A stretch of DNA of 14,176 nucleotides from NCBI GenBank assembly GCA_003153655.1, contig PMAK01000284.1, positions 1-14,176 of the forward strand, in the 5' to 3' direction. Positions 1 to 6,600 of the stretch are shown in pieces. This stretch comes from Phycisphaerales bacterium. Its GTDB lineage: Bacteria > Planctomycetota > Phycisphaerae > Tepidisphaerales > Tepidisphaeraceae. Position numbers and translations under genes: made by a program. The notes beneath the pieces are model-generated. The model saw only the letters and a list, made by a program, of their open reading frames with translations. It did no database searches and was not told the origin of the DNA. Numbering within the stretch: position 1 is the stretch's first letter; each line of letters opens with the position of its first letter.

Positions 1-188
1 AGCGACTTCGGATAGGTCGATTGCCGTGGCCAGAGCAATTCATGCACTGCGCCGCCTTGAAACGCGCCGTTCGGTGCAATTTCATCGAACGCCTCCAAGC
101 CCGTGCGAAAGCTGCGGCAACCGACATGCGACCCTTGCTTTTCAGCAAGGGCGCGGCGCAGCTCATCCTTATCAGTCGTTATTTGCAC
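1..188 (-). CDS. imuA: ImuA-like RecA-fold SOS mutagenesis protein, N-terminal part only
   Basis: The first 62 codons of a minus-strand gene that runs off the left edge. I place the start at the GTG at 188, because GGAAGAGG lies just upstream and no in-frame ATG is nearby. The N-terminal helix is charged (DKDELRRALAEKQG) and is followed by FRTGLEAFDEIAPNGAFQGG and AVHELLW. This matches the entry of ImuA-type RecA-like proteins, whose pattern is a short helical lead, T/S-G-hydrophobic-D, then G-G-hydrophobic-HE. In known systems ImuA works with ImuB and DnaE2 in error-prone translesion synthesis and is SOS-induced. A (G/T)AAC-N7-(G/T)AAC operator at 207-221 fits that regulation. The Walker region lies outside the window, so another RecA-like protein (SulA/RecA type) is possible. 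Confidence 0.65.
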   Translation of the reverse strand, partial: MQITTDKDELRRALAEKQGSHVGCRSFRTGLEAFDEIAPNGAFQGGAVHELLWPRQSTYPKS

Positions 189-206
189 GACAAACCTCTT
201 CCCGTT

Positions 207-221
207 GTTCGCTATATGTTA
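207..221 (-). promoter_or_regulatory. SOS-box-like operator upstream of imuA (box 1)
   Basis: Read on the minus strand, this is TAAC ATATAGC GAAC, a 4-base direct repeat spaced by seven, ending 18 bases before the imuA GTG. It differs by one base from the GAAC-N7-GAAC direct repeat bound by alphaproteobacterial LexA. It also shares its spacer (ATATA-C) with box 3 at 3175-3189. That a LexA-family repressor binds it is inference. Confidence 0.6.
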
Positions 222-326
222 GGGTAACGATCTGAGCCGGGTTTCGTCAATCCCGCGCCCTTCGCGCCCTTGGGGTTTGTTCAATGACGATGCGATGATG
301 GATTTAGCGATAGAAAGGGTTAGCGC

Positions 327-387
327 AAAAAAAGATCGGCGGTTGAAGAAGGAGGGGGGGAACCTTCTTCGGGGAATACCGCCGATC
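327..387 (-). terminator. Rho-independent terminator of the DUF2840/S26 operon
   Basis: Two paired blocks, 334-343 with 378-387 (GATCGGCGGT / ACCGCCGATC) and 345-352 with 363-370 (GAAGAAGG / CCTTCTTC), make an 18-bp stem with a small asymmetric internal loop and a 10-base G-rich apex. On the minus strand the stem is followed directly by seven T (333 to 327). Orientation and position show it ends transcription arriving from the S26 gene and insulates imuA. Confidence 0.9.
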
Positions 388-489
388 CGCAGTTGATTAT
401 GCTTCGATCCTGATTGGATGCAAATCAATTGTTCCGTTACGCCAGCGGCGGGGAAATGTCCCGATTGGATGCGCGCATGGGTACGGCAG

Positions 490-1044
490 TCACCACGTTA
501 TCAAGGCGCGGCGGACTGTCTCAATGTGTTGCCTGCGAATGGGGCCATAGCAACGGCTATCGAAGCTGTTGGGAATCCGGTCAGAGAAAACGAAGAATTC
601 ATCGGCACCGAGCACGCGGGACTGCCGCCAGACGGGAAGCGGACGGCCGCTGCTGTCCGTTGGTGGCGGCATCGGCGCCAGCTTATGACCGTTAATGACG
701 AGCCATTCACCGGTCGTGTCAACGCGATCTCCTGGACCGGCGGCGATGGGCTTGAGGATGTACCAGTTCTCGCCATTGTTCCCGGTGCGTCCCTGAACGT
801 AGGGCCTCGCGAAATCCGGTATCCGAAAATCAATGATTCGCCCAACGGTGGGCTCGTTCGCGGACCGAATATACAAACCGGGCGCCACGCTCGGCGATGT
901 ATTGATGACGACGATGCGATGGCCGACAAGCGTTGGAAGGATCGCCCACACCCCCATCACGCCGAGCGACAGCCGCAATAACCGGCGGGACCGCGCGCGA
1001 TGAGCGGATGTGGTGGGCGCGTTGGAACCGATCAACTTGGGCAT
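490..1044 (-). CDS. TraF-like conjugal transfer S26 family signal peptidase
   Basis: 184-residue inner-membrane serine peptidase of family S26, TraF subtype. Residues about 23-42 form a hydrophobic anchor after an arginine-rich cytoplasmic start. The nucleophile block is NTSPSVAPGLY with Ser52 as the likely catalytic serine. The general-base block is YILKPIAAGPGD with Lys98. The C-terminal box is SFDSRCYGPI (about 160-169), the usual SFDSRYFGPI of this group. In RP4-type systems TraF matures the pilin TrbC; in conjugative elements this subtype commonly follows a DUF2840 gene, as here. The ATG at 1044 lies 4 bases after the DUF2840 stop, with AGGTAA upstream, so the two are probably translationally coupled. 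The stop is TGA. A strong terminator follows at 387-327. No other pilus or type IV secretion genes are in the window, so the substrate is unknown. Confidence 0.92.
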   Translation of the reverse strand: MPKLIGSNAPTTSAHRARSRRLLRLSLGVMGVWAILPTLVGHRIVVINTSPSVAPGLYIRSANEPTVGRIIDFRIPDFARPYVQGRTGNNGENWYILKPIAAGPGDRVDTTGEWLVINGHKLAPMPPPTDSSGRPLPVWRQSRVLGADEFFVFSDRIPNSFDSRCYGPIRRQHIETVRRALITW

Positions 1045-1048
1045 GGAA

Positions 1049-1501
1049 TTACCTAGTCAAGCTGTGGGTCCGAACGTGCGGATGGAGGAGAATGCGATGA
1101 ACAACTTTCGTCCAGTATTTCGGCGGCAATTTCGCCGGGTCTTGCCCGCGGGCTTTCACGTCTTCGATTAGGTCGAGCAGCAAATCAACCGTCCCGTTCT
1201 GTCCTGCCGGCCCGTGCTGATCGACGATCGCATGAACGGCCACGGCCGAGTGTATGCCTGGCAAGTCATGCCCACTTTGATCGCCTCCCAGCGCTTGGAC
1301 AATCGCGACGGCACGGTGTTGACGATCTTCCGGAAACCGCCGCCACCAAACTACTCCAAAGATTTGACCGGGATGGAAGTGGTATACGCTTTGGCCCTCA
1401 TGCTCTTCGTGTTGGTTGGCCGGCGCGCCAAAGCAGAGGCGCTCAAGGCTGGAGTGCGGAACGTATCGGGAAACGAAACGGGTTAAGTGGCTGGAGCGCA
1501 A
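1049..1501 (-). CDS. DUF2840-like conjugative element protein
   Basis: About 150 residues of unknown function. From memory of DUF2840 proteins, the resemblance is a central block with a proline-glycine turn and aromatic strand (HPGQIFGVVWWRRF), then an AIVQAL segment, and a C-terminal helix-turn region (VDLLLDLIEDVKARGQDPAK, then a PPKYW block) near residues 105-135. DUF2840 genes typically sit directly upstream of the S26/TraF peptidase in integrative conjugative elements, which is the arrangement here. I chose the TTG at 1501 because AGAGG lies 6 bases upstream; a TTG at 1525 is also in frame but lacks a ribosome site. The protein is rich in His and Gln, and an open frame exists on the other strand, so this call rests on family resemblance, operon position and the start site. 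A promoter lies at 1540-1568. Confidence 0.7.
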   Translation of the reverse strand: MRSSHLTRFVSRYVPHSSLERLCFGAPANQHEEHEGQSVYHFHPGQIFGVVWWRRFPEDRQHRAVAIVQALGGDQSGHDLPGIHSAVAVHAIVDQHGPAGQNGTVDLLLDLIEDVKARGQDPAKLPPKYWTKVVHRILLHPHVRTHSLTR

Positions 1502-1536
1502 GCGACACCTCTTTTTTTGTTGCAATTCGACGGGGA

Positions 1537-1551
1537 GAACATTAACCTAAC
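1537..1551 (+). promoter_or_regulatory. Direct-repeat operator in the divergent region (box 2)
   Basis: GAAC ATTAACC TAAC: the same four-base direct repeat with seven-base spacing as boxes 1 and 3. It overlaps the -10 of the minus-strand promoter and lies about 90 bases before the plus-strand regulator gene at 1640, so it could couple both transcripts to one repressor. Confidence 0.6.
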
Positions 1552-1568
1552 AATTCTGTCAGAGTCAA
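1540..1568 (-). promoter_or_regulatory. Promoter for the DUF2840/S26 operon
   Basis: On the minus strand, TTGACT (1568-1563) is followed after 17 bases by TTAATG (1545-1540), or after 18 by TAATGT. Transcription would begin about 30 bases before the TTG at 1501. The operator at 1537-1551 covers the -10, so a bound repressor would block this promoter. Confidence 0.5.
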
Positions 1569-1609
1569 GAGCAAAATGTCTATTTTGAATCCATTTTGAA
1601 TTTACTCTG
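1560..1609. promoter_or_regulatory. Repeat-rich operator region upstream of the XRE-S24 regulator
   Basis: Three nested repeats sit here. CAAAAT (1572-1577) and ATTTTG (1582-1587) form a perfect inverted repeat with a 4-base centre. ATTTTGAAT occurs twice, at 1582-1590 and 1593-1601, offset by exactly 11 bp, one helical turn. CAGAGT (1560-1565) and ACTCTG (1604-1609) form an outer inverted repeat. This is a likely binding platform for the adjacent CI-like regulator (autoregulation is inferred). I see no convincing plus-strand -35/-10 pair. Confidence 0.5.
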
Positions 1610-1639
1610 AGTTGTTTTTCGATTGACGGACTCCAAGCA

Positions 1640-2380
1640 ATGATGTTTACTGGTGATATGGAACGTGCATCAAGGACGGTGAAGGTTTCCGGCGAGCGGC
1701 TGGCGGCACTGTGGCGCGAGTCGTCGATGTCACAGGAAACCTTCGCGCACGAAATCGGCATGAAGCGATCTGGCTTCCTCCGGCTCATGCAGCCGGGGGA
1801 ACATGGAATGTTCACGGACAACTTTCGCCGCTTGGCTGAGGCGGTCCGGACCACGCCCGACGAATTACGCACGCGAATTGGTCCAGCGGGAAAAAACGAG
1901 TTTGAACTTGGTGTCGCTGGCGGCGCATCGCCCCGTGTTTCGCGCGCCGGCAATCGAATGGCGGGAGTGTCGGGAATCGCCCAGCCGCTTCGCGAAGTCA
2001 CGCGATTTCACGGAATCAGTGCCGGCGTGCGCAATGAGCGTTTAGCAGTCGAGCAAGGGACCGTGAAGGTTCCGCAAGACTTTGGCGACTTTGCTGTGCG
2101 CGTCGATGGCGAGTCGATGACACCTGAGTACCCGGACAACGCCGTTGTTTTGTTCGAGGCCGTTGAGGGACAGCAGTTCACGTTCGGGAAGGACTACCTC
2201 ATCTGGTTCACCAATGAAGAATGCTATTTCAGTCGCGTCACGGAAAGCGACGACGACCGCGACGTACTGATGTTGCAAAAAATCAATCCGGATCGGGAAC
2301 GGTATCCCGACCGCACGGTTCATCGCCGTGAGATTGCGCGGGTTGCGCTCTGCGTGGGGGTGCTGATCCGCAAGAAGTGA
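1640..2380 (+). CDS. XRE-HTH / S24 LexA-CI-like repressor, catalytic lysine not evident
   Basis: 246 residues. The N-terminal part (about 15-80) is a helix-turn-helix of XRE type: SGERLAALWRESSMSQETFA then HEIGMKRSGFLRLM. A Gly/Ala/Ser linker follows, with a candidate Ala128-Gly129 cleavage bond (ISAGVRN). The C-terminal S24 domain has FAVRVDGESMTPEYPDNAVV with the expected nucleophile Ser159. In LexA and phage CI-type repressors the catalytic lysine lies in a VKRL-like strand; here the equivalent strand reads CYFSRV, with Ser198 where Lys is expected. Family function is SOS-triggered self-cleavage and derepression; this protein may be cleavage-deficient or use another trigger. Starts at ATG 1640 or 1643 have only a weak ribosome site; ATG 1658 is possible. 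A second regulator gene follows 23 bases downstream. Confidence 0.88.
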   Translation: MMFTGDMERASRTVKVSGERLAALWRESSMSQETFAHEIGMKRSGFLRLMQPGEHGMFTDNFRRLAEAVRTTPDELRTRIGPAGKNEFELGVAGGASPRVSRAGNRMAGVSGIAQPLREVTRFHGISAGVRNERLAVEQGTVKVPQDFGDFAVRVDGESMTPEYPDNAVVLFEAVEGQQFTFGKDYLIWFTNEECYFSRVTESDDDRDVLMLQKINPDRERYPDRTVHRREIARVALCVGVLIRKK

Positions 2381-2403
2381 TTTGTACCAAAAAGGAAAAG
2401 ACG

Positions 2404-3108
2404 ATGTCGAAGCTTACACAATGGCTCGACCATCGCATGGAGGTGGTGGGACTTAATCGGTGGAAGGATCTGTCAGAATACTCCGGCGTGCCGCATCAAA
2501 CGATCCGGGACATGAATACCTGCGGCTCGCTGGACGTGCTGAACCGCTCGGATCGTCGCTTGCTTGCCGCCACGTTGCGCGTTTCGCTGCGAAGGCTGGA
2601 GCAACTCGACAACGGGAAAATCGACTGGATAGAGGACAAGCATGTCTACGATGTTGGTGCGCAGGGCCGACCGGCGCCTTGGCAGGAAAACGATCCGGCA
2701 TACTGGGTTCCGAAAGAAGTGACGCCTGAGGATCGCGGCACGCCCGTGATCGGAAGCATCCGTGCCAACGGCACGGCGGAGCCGGACGAAGCCTGGCAGG
2801 AGGAATGGGGTCGTCACATCCCGCAACGATTCGGCAAGGGCAAAGACATCTACGGCCTGGAACTCGAAGGCGTTGGCCAATCCATTGTGTTTCGCAACAT
2901 TCCCCCTTGGGAATTTCGCGATGGAACGGCGGCGGTCTACTGCTGGAACGGGTGGGAGGCACGGGGGCTATTCGGTCGGGTTGAATTAGCGCCACTTAAA
3001 ACAATCGTTGTAACAGCGGATGGGAAGCGGCATGAGTTGGACCCGGTGAACGTCGTCCGCATTGGAAAGATCATCGGACGATGGCCTGTTGAAGCCGCGC
3101 GCCTATAG
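2404..3108 (+). CDS. HTH regulator with degenerate S24-like C-terminal domain
   Basis: 234 residues from the ATG at 2404, which has AAGGAAAAG just upstream; an in-frame GTG at 2377 overlapping the previous stop is less likely. Residues about 18-70 look like an XRE-type DNA-binding helix bundle (RWKDLSEYSGVPHQTIRDM, then a LLAATLRVSLRRLEQL helix). Residues about 112-230 follow the outline of an S24 domain: TPVIGSIRANG, a strand LELEGVGQSI aligned with the usual V-x-GDSM motif, RDGTAAVYCW, and GLFGRVEL where a KR pair is normally found. Ser160 is present, but the flanking motif is degraded and no lysine occupies the catalytic position, so self-cleavage is not expected. It is probably the partner or antagonist of the upstream XRE-S24 regulator in one operon. 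The C-terminal assignment is tentative. Confidence 0.72.
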   Translation: MSKLTQWLDHRMEVVGLNRWKDLSEYSGVPHQTIRDMNTCGSLDVLNRSDRRLLAATLRVSLRRLEQLDNGKIDWIEDKHVYDVGAQGRPAPWQENDPAYWVPKEVTPEDRGTPVIGSIRANGTAEPDEAWQEEWGRHIPQRFGKGKDIYGLELEGVGQSIVFRNIPPWEFRDGTAAVYCWNGWEARGLFGRVELAPLKTIVVTADGKRHELDPVNVVRIGKIIGRWPVEAARL

Positions 3109-3151
3109 GGCAAGTCCCATCGTTTGCGACGTTTTGATATAATTCATACCA

Positions 3152-3180
3152 TTGACTTTGTTACCTCTGGATGCTAACAT
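3152..3180 (+). promoter_or_regulatory. Sigma-70-type promoter for the small excisionase-like gene
   Basis: TTGACT (3152-3157), a 17-base spacer, and TAACAT (3175-3180). Expected start near 3187, about 40 bases before the ATG at 3229. The -10 is part of the operator at 3175-3189. Confidence 0.65.
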
Positions 3181-3189
3181 ATACCTAAC
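3175..3189 (+). promoter_or_regulatory. Direct-repeat operator over the -10 element (box 3)
   Basis: TAAC ATATACC TAAC, an exact four-base direct repeat with seven-base spacing. Ten bases, CTAACATATA, are shared with box 1 upstream of imuA. The box includes the -10 hexamer and the predicted start site, a classical repressor position. Confidence 0.6.
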
Positions 3190-3207
3190 TGCTGCAAGTC
3201 GCAGCAG
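3189..3207 (+). other. Small hairpin at the 5' end of the excisionase-like transcript
   Basis: CTGCTGC (3189-3195) pairs perfectly with GCAGCAG (3201-3207) around the loop AAGTC. It would begin within a few bases of the predicted transcription start. A 5' end-protecting stem or a further protein site are both possible; no T run follows, so it is not a terminator. Confidence 0.4.
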
Positions 3208-3228
3208 GTTGTGAAATTGAGTGACACC

Positions 3229-3438
3229 ATGACAACGGTTGAACTGCACGCTCAGACACTTTCGCCGTATTTGTCGCCGAGGGAACTTCAGGAGCGGTGG
3301 CGCTGCTCGCGTTCAAGCGTCGACCGAATTGCCCGCCGAGCGGGCCTGACTCGGCTTTGCCTTGGCGAAGGGCGCAACGGGATCGTGCGGTACAATCGGA
3401 AGGAGGTGGAGGAATTCGAGAACAAACGGCAGGCATGA
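3229..3438 (+). CDS. Small excisionase/AlpA-like helix-turn-helix protein
   Basis: 69 residues from ATG 3229, with GAGTG 5 bases upstream; a GTG at 3211 in the same frame would add six residues. The core has the MerR/excisionase winged-helix layout: YLSPRELQERWRCSRSSVDR as the helix-turn-helix, then the wing LGEGRNGIVRYNRKEVEEF, where a strand ends in R-Y/F-x-x-x-E-V. Such proteins direct site-specific recombination or transcription in integrated elements, though many are generic DNA binders. No integrase lies in the window. It has its own promoter overlapped by box 3 and faces the defence operon tail to tail. Confidence 0.72.
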   Translation: MTTVELHAQTLSPYLSPRELQERWRCSRSSVDRIARRAGLTRLCLGEGRNGIVRYNRKEVEEFENKRQA

Positions 3439-3470
3439 ACCAAGATGCCTGTCACGAGCATTATTATCAC

Positions 3471-3511
3471 AGCGGCCGTTCCGGAAATGCAAGTCCGCCG
3501 GAACGGCCGCT
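3471..3511. repeat. Perfect 14-bp inverted repeat between convergent genes
   Basis: AGCGGCCGTTCCGG (3471-3484) and CCGGAACGGCCGCT (3498-3511) form a very stable stem with a 13-base loop. It stands between the stop of the plus-strand excisionase-like gene (3438) and the stop of the minus-strand ATPase gene (3629). No run of T follows on either strand, so it is not a standard intrinsic terminator. It could act as a bidirectional transcript-end or 3' stability stem, or be a dispersed palindrome. The rest of 3439-3628 shows no gene. Confidence 0.75.
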
Positions 3512-3628
3512 CGCATAGTAGGGATTGCAAATAGTGAATCGCTGGGGACGGACATTCCGGGGAAGCGAGCGGGGTTCAATGTGTTCGTCAACTCGCGCAC
3601 GGTCACTACATCACTTTCTGAGACTTTC

Positions 3629-6600
3629 CTAACTGAGTCGGAAGTTCTCATCGACGTTCTTTAAGACTGCATTGATGTCCTTAATGACCGAATCTGCTGG
3701 GGATATTTTGCCATCACCCACCTCCAATCGGACGTGAAACTTGATGACGAGCTTCGCTTTGGCCCTGATTTCCAGCAGCTTCGGAATGAGATCTCCAATA
3801 TCCTGAATCTGCGCGGGGTCGAAATCGCCGCTGGCGACCCGGATATTCGGCAGAGGAACTTTGGGTTGCGGACTGCCCGTCCCGCCAATTCCTCCGATGC
3901 CCAATGCGGCTACGGGAACCGTTATGCGCACGGCTTGGGCACCGGAGAAGTCGCACGGCCATGTGCCGGAATCCTCAGTTAGGGCGATAAACCTTGCTTG
4001 CAGAGCACCGGCAATGACATCACGCACGGTCTTCCACGGCAGCGTGTTTCCGGCGTTTTGCGAGAGCGCGGCGGCGATCGCCAGCGCGCTGGTCGTGCCA
4101 TTTTGCCAAGCCGTTGGTAAGTTTTCCGGAAGAATGGCCGCGGCTGATATGATCGCGGGCGGCGTTCGCAATTTCGCTGTAGTTGTTAGGACGCCCGGAG
4201 GAATCGGTTCGTCGAACAAGCTTGCCGGGCCGGACAAAAGCCATACTTTGCCGGTCGCGACGGCATCGTTAATAGCTCGGTTCACGATTTCCTGCGAAGC
4301 CTTGGGAATCTGGACAGGCTCTTGATAAGAGCCTTTGTCCACCTGTACGACGGTTCTACCACCGAAATAATCTTGCACGACTTGTGAAGTAATTTCATCA
4401 CTGGTCCAAAGTGACGGCAGCACTTTTGGCACCAGCAACTCCGCGGGAATCTCACCCAACTCGGCTGCTTCGGGGAGTACCAGTTCCAACGCCGGATCGC
4501 CCAAAGCGGCGTCGTCCGGTCGGGAACGCCACCATGTGCGGAACGTCCGGTCCGGTCGCGTGACCCGAAGAACAAACGTACCTTGTAGGCAGCCGTCAAC
4601 TAGCGTCTGGACGATGGCCTGTGCTTTGAGCATCTTGGGCAGGTGTGGTAACTGAGCAAAGGCTCCGGCCAAGTCTTTCACGCGCCGGGCGCTTTCGGCG
4701 CCTTTCCAAAGGTTGTATGGACCCTCGGGCAACAATGCTTCGGCTGTGACGGCTGTGTCCTGCACGCGCGAGCGAGAATCGTTCTTGATCGTTTCGAAGT
4801 GCGGTTCGTCGGTAACGGTAATCTTGAACGCCTGGTCCTCGTCCTTGTCGGAAACCGTAACGACGATGCAATACGCCTGGCGGATCGCCTCGGGAACACG
4901 ACCCTTGGCTTTGTCGATGTTCATGGCAAGCGTCTGTAGCCGTGCGACATCGACCGAGACCTTCTGCTTCTTTTCCTGTTCGTTCTTTGCGGTGAGATCA
5001 TCGCGCACCCTGTCCCACGCCAAATATTCGCGGATGCGCGCTTGGGCAACTTCCAGCCCGTCCCGGGAAGCCGCCAGCAGCATGACGGCATTGCGGAAGA
5101 CGCGGGGCTTCTCGGGTCCTGTCGTTTCGTCCAAGTACCTTTTGGCTTCCGCACTCGGCTTTCCAGAGTCCGATGCCGCGCTCGGGGCCAGGACGGCGTA
5201 ATGGAACAATCCGTCGTCTTCGATGTCTTTGGGCTTGGTGGGTAGCGAGTGGACGCGCACCCCCAGCGCAGAAGCGCCGCTGGTAAGCGTCTTCACCTTG
5301 CCGATTTCGTCCAAGAGTCGTCCCTTAACAACGTCGTCAGATATCAGCGCGGCCGCTGCAGATTGCATTTGGTTCAGATTTGGACGGTTCCCCATCCGCC
5401 ACTCGCCGGGCAACTGGCCGTCCTTTTCCGATACATTGGAATCGTCCAGCCAATAGCTGCTTCGCGCCCAGCGAGCCAATCCTTTTTCTAATTCGATCTT
5501 GTCGGCGCGACACGGGCCGACAAGCAGCAGCAAGTCGCGGGTTTTGGCGCTATGGCCCACTGGCTGCGAATGAAGGAACGTTGCCATGACGGCCTGTTCG
5601 ATCTCTCGCTGCTTGAGGCCCACAGAATCCGCCTGCACCTGCCGTCCGCAACCAAGTTCTGACTCCAATATGCCGGTCCATCGGGTTCCCTGGCCTTCAG
5701 TGATGATCGTGTCCGCCACTGCCACCAGTTCGCGCGCTGCTTCTGAAAGGGATTCCTGCGATGGGGCATTCAGGAACACCGCCGGGCCGACTAGCGGCGA
5801 GCCATCCCATTTCTCCGCTTCCCGCAATGCCAACGCGAACGTGCGCAGCACTCCGCGCGTCTTTTGAAACCGTTCGATTCCTGCGGACCATTTTGAATAA
5901 AAGACTTCAGTAAGTTCTGGATGGAAAGGAAAACTCTTCAAGTAGCGGTCTTCGGCGGCTGCGCCCTGTTTGGCGGTTTGATCGTCGATTGCCTGGATAC
6001 CCTTGAGCGCTGCGATCACCTGCTGGCCCCAATTCTGGCGATCATGTACCGATTTGGGATCGAATAAGCGCCGACGAAGCACCTCTGCCACGTCGTCTTT
6101 CTCGACGGGATTCACCGCCGCCTCGCGCTGGCGCTGGAAGATGTCGTACAACTCCGACACGATCCGCTTGCCTAGCGCATCGGCCTGATCCTTTGGTTCG
6201 CTGGAGAGCAGCGACGCCACGATGCAGCAGCGGTCCACTTTCGCCGCCGACTGCGTAAGGTATTGGAAGAATGATGTGAGGATGTCGAGCCATCCTGGCT
6301 CCGAGCGCACTTTCACCTTGGCATAAAGCAATACTTCGTCGATGAGGATCAACGTTCCCAAACCCTCTTTAAGTGGAAGTGACAAAAGCTCGGTCAGCGT
6401 GTTTTCGGCCGGCGGTGTTGCGCGCTCGTCCGCTTTACCTTCGGCATTGAGCAACTTCAATCCGGCGTCACCGGCGACCTGATAAGCCAGTACACTCCAA
6501 GGCTGCTTGAGTCGTCGTACTTTTCCATCGGGTCCGCGCACGTCCATGCCGGTTTCCACGTCGAGTTTGTCAAAACACAGGGCCGCGACGCGGGCGTTGG

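Larger units (their letters stand above)
189..489. other. Non-coding stretch between imuA and the S26 peptidase gene
   Basis: I see no credible gene here. The stretch holds the imuA leader and its operator (207-221), and the intrinsic terminator (327-387) of the minus-strand operon entering from the right. The open frame at 219-428 on the minus strand runs straight through the terminator, has no family signature and is not called. 388-489 is the 3' untranslated part of the S26 peptidase transcript and shows nothing else. Confidence 0.6.

Noticed and set aside
219..428. Minus-strand frame of 69 codons
   Set aside because: It runs through the strong intrinsic terminator at 327-387 and shows no motif.
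418..981. Long plus-strand frame opposite the S26 peptidase
   Set aside because: The minus-strand peptidase has all catalytic boxes; this is an antisense shadow.
1214..1486. Plus-strand frame of 90 codons with good G/C third positions and a hydrophobic segment
   Set aside because: It is exactly codon-antiparallel to the DUF2840-like gene, starts at GTG without a ribosome site, and has no family resemblance. The minus strand has family pattern, AGAGG start signal, promoter and operon partner.
3439..3628. tRNA or attachment site in the convergent gap (GGTTCAA-like string near 3573)
   Set aside because: No cloverleaf can be built around it and no duplicate of the sequence was seen elsewhere in the window.
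3313..3651. Minus-strand frame crossing the convergent gap
   Set aside because: It overlaps the excisionase-like gene in antisense and the large hairpin, has no good start and no recognisable pattern.
4713..5201. Plus-strand frame of 162 codons
   Set aside because: It lies wholly opposite the DUF499 ATPase gene and is Ser/Arg/Thr-rich, as expected of antisense reading.
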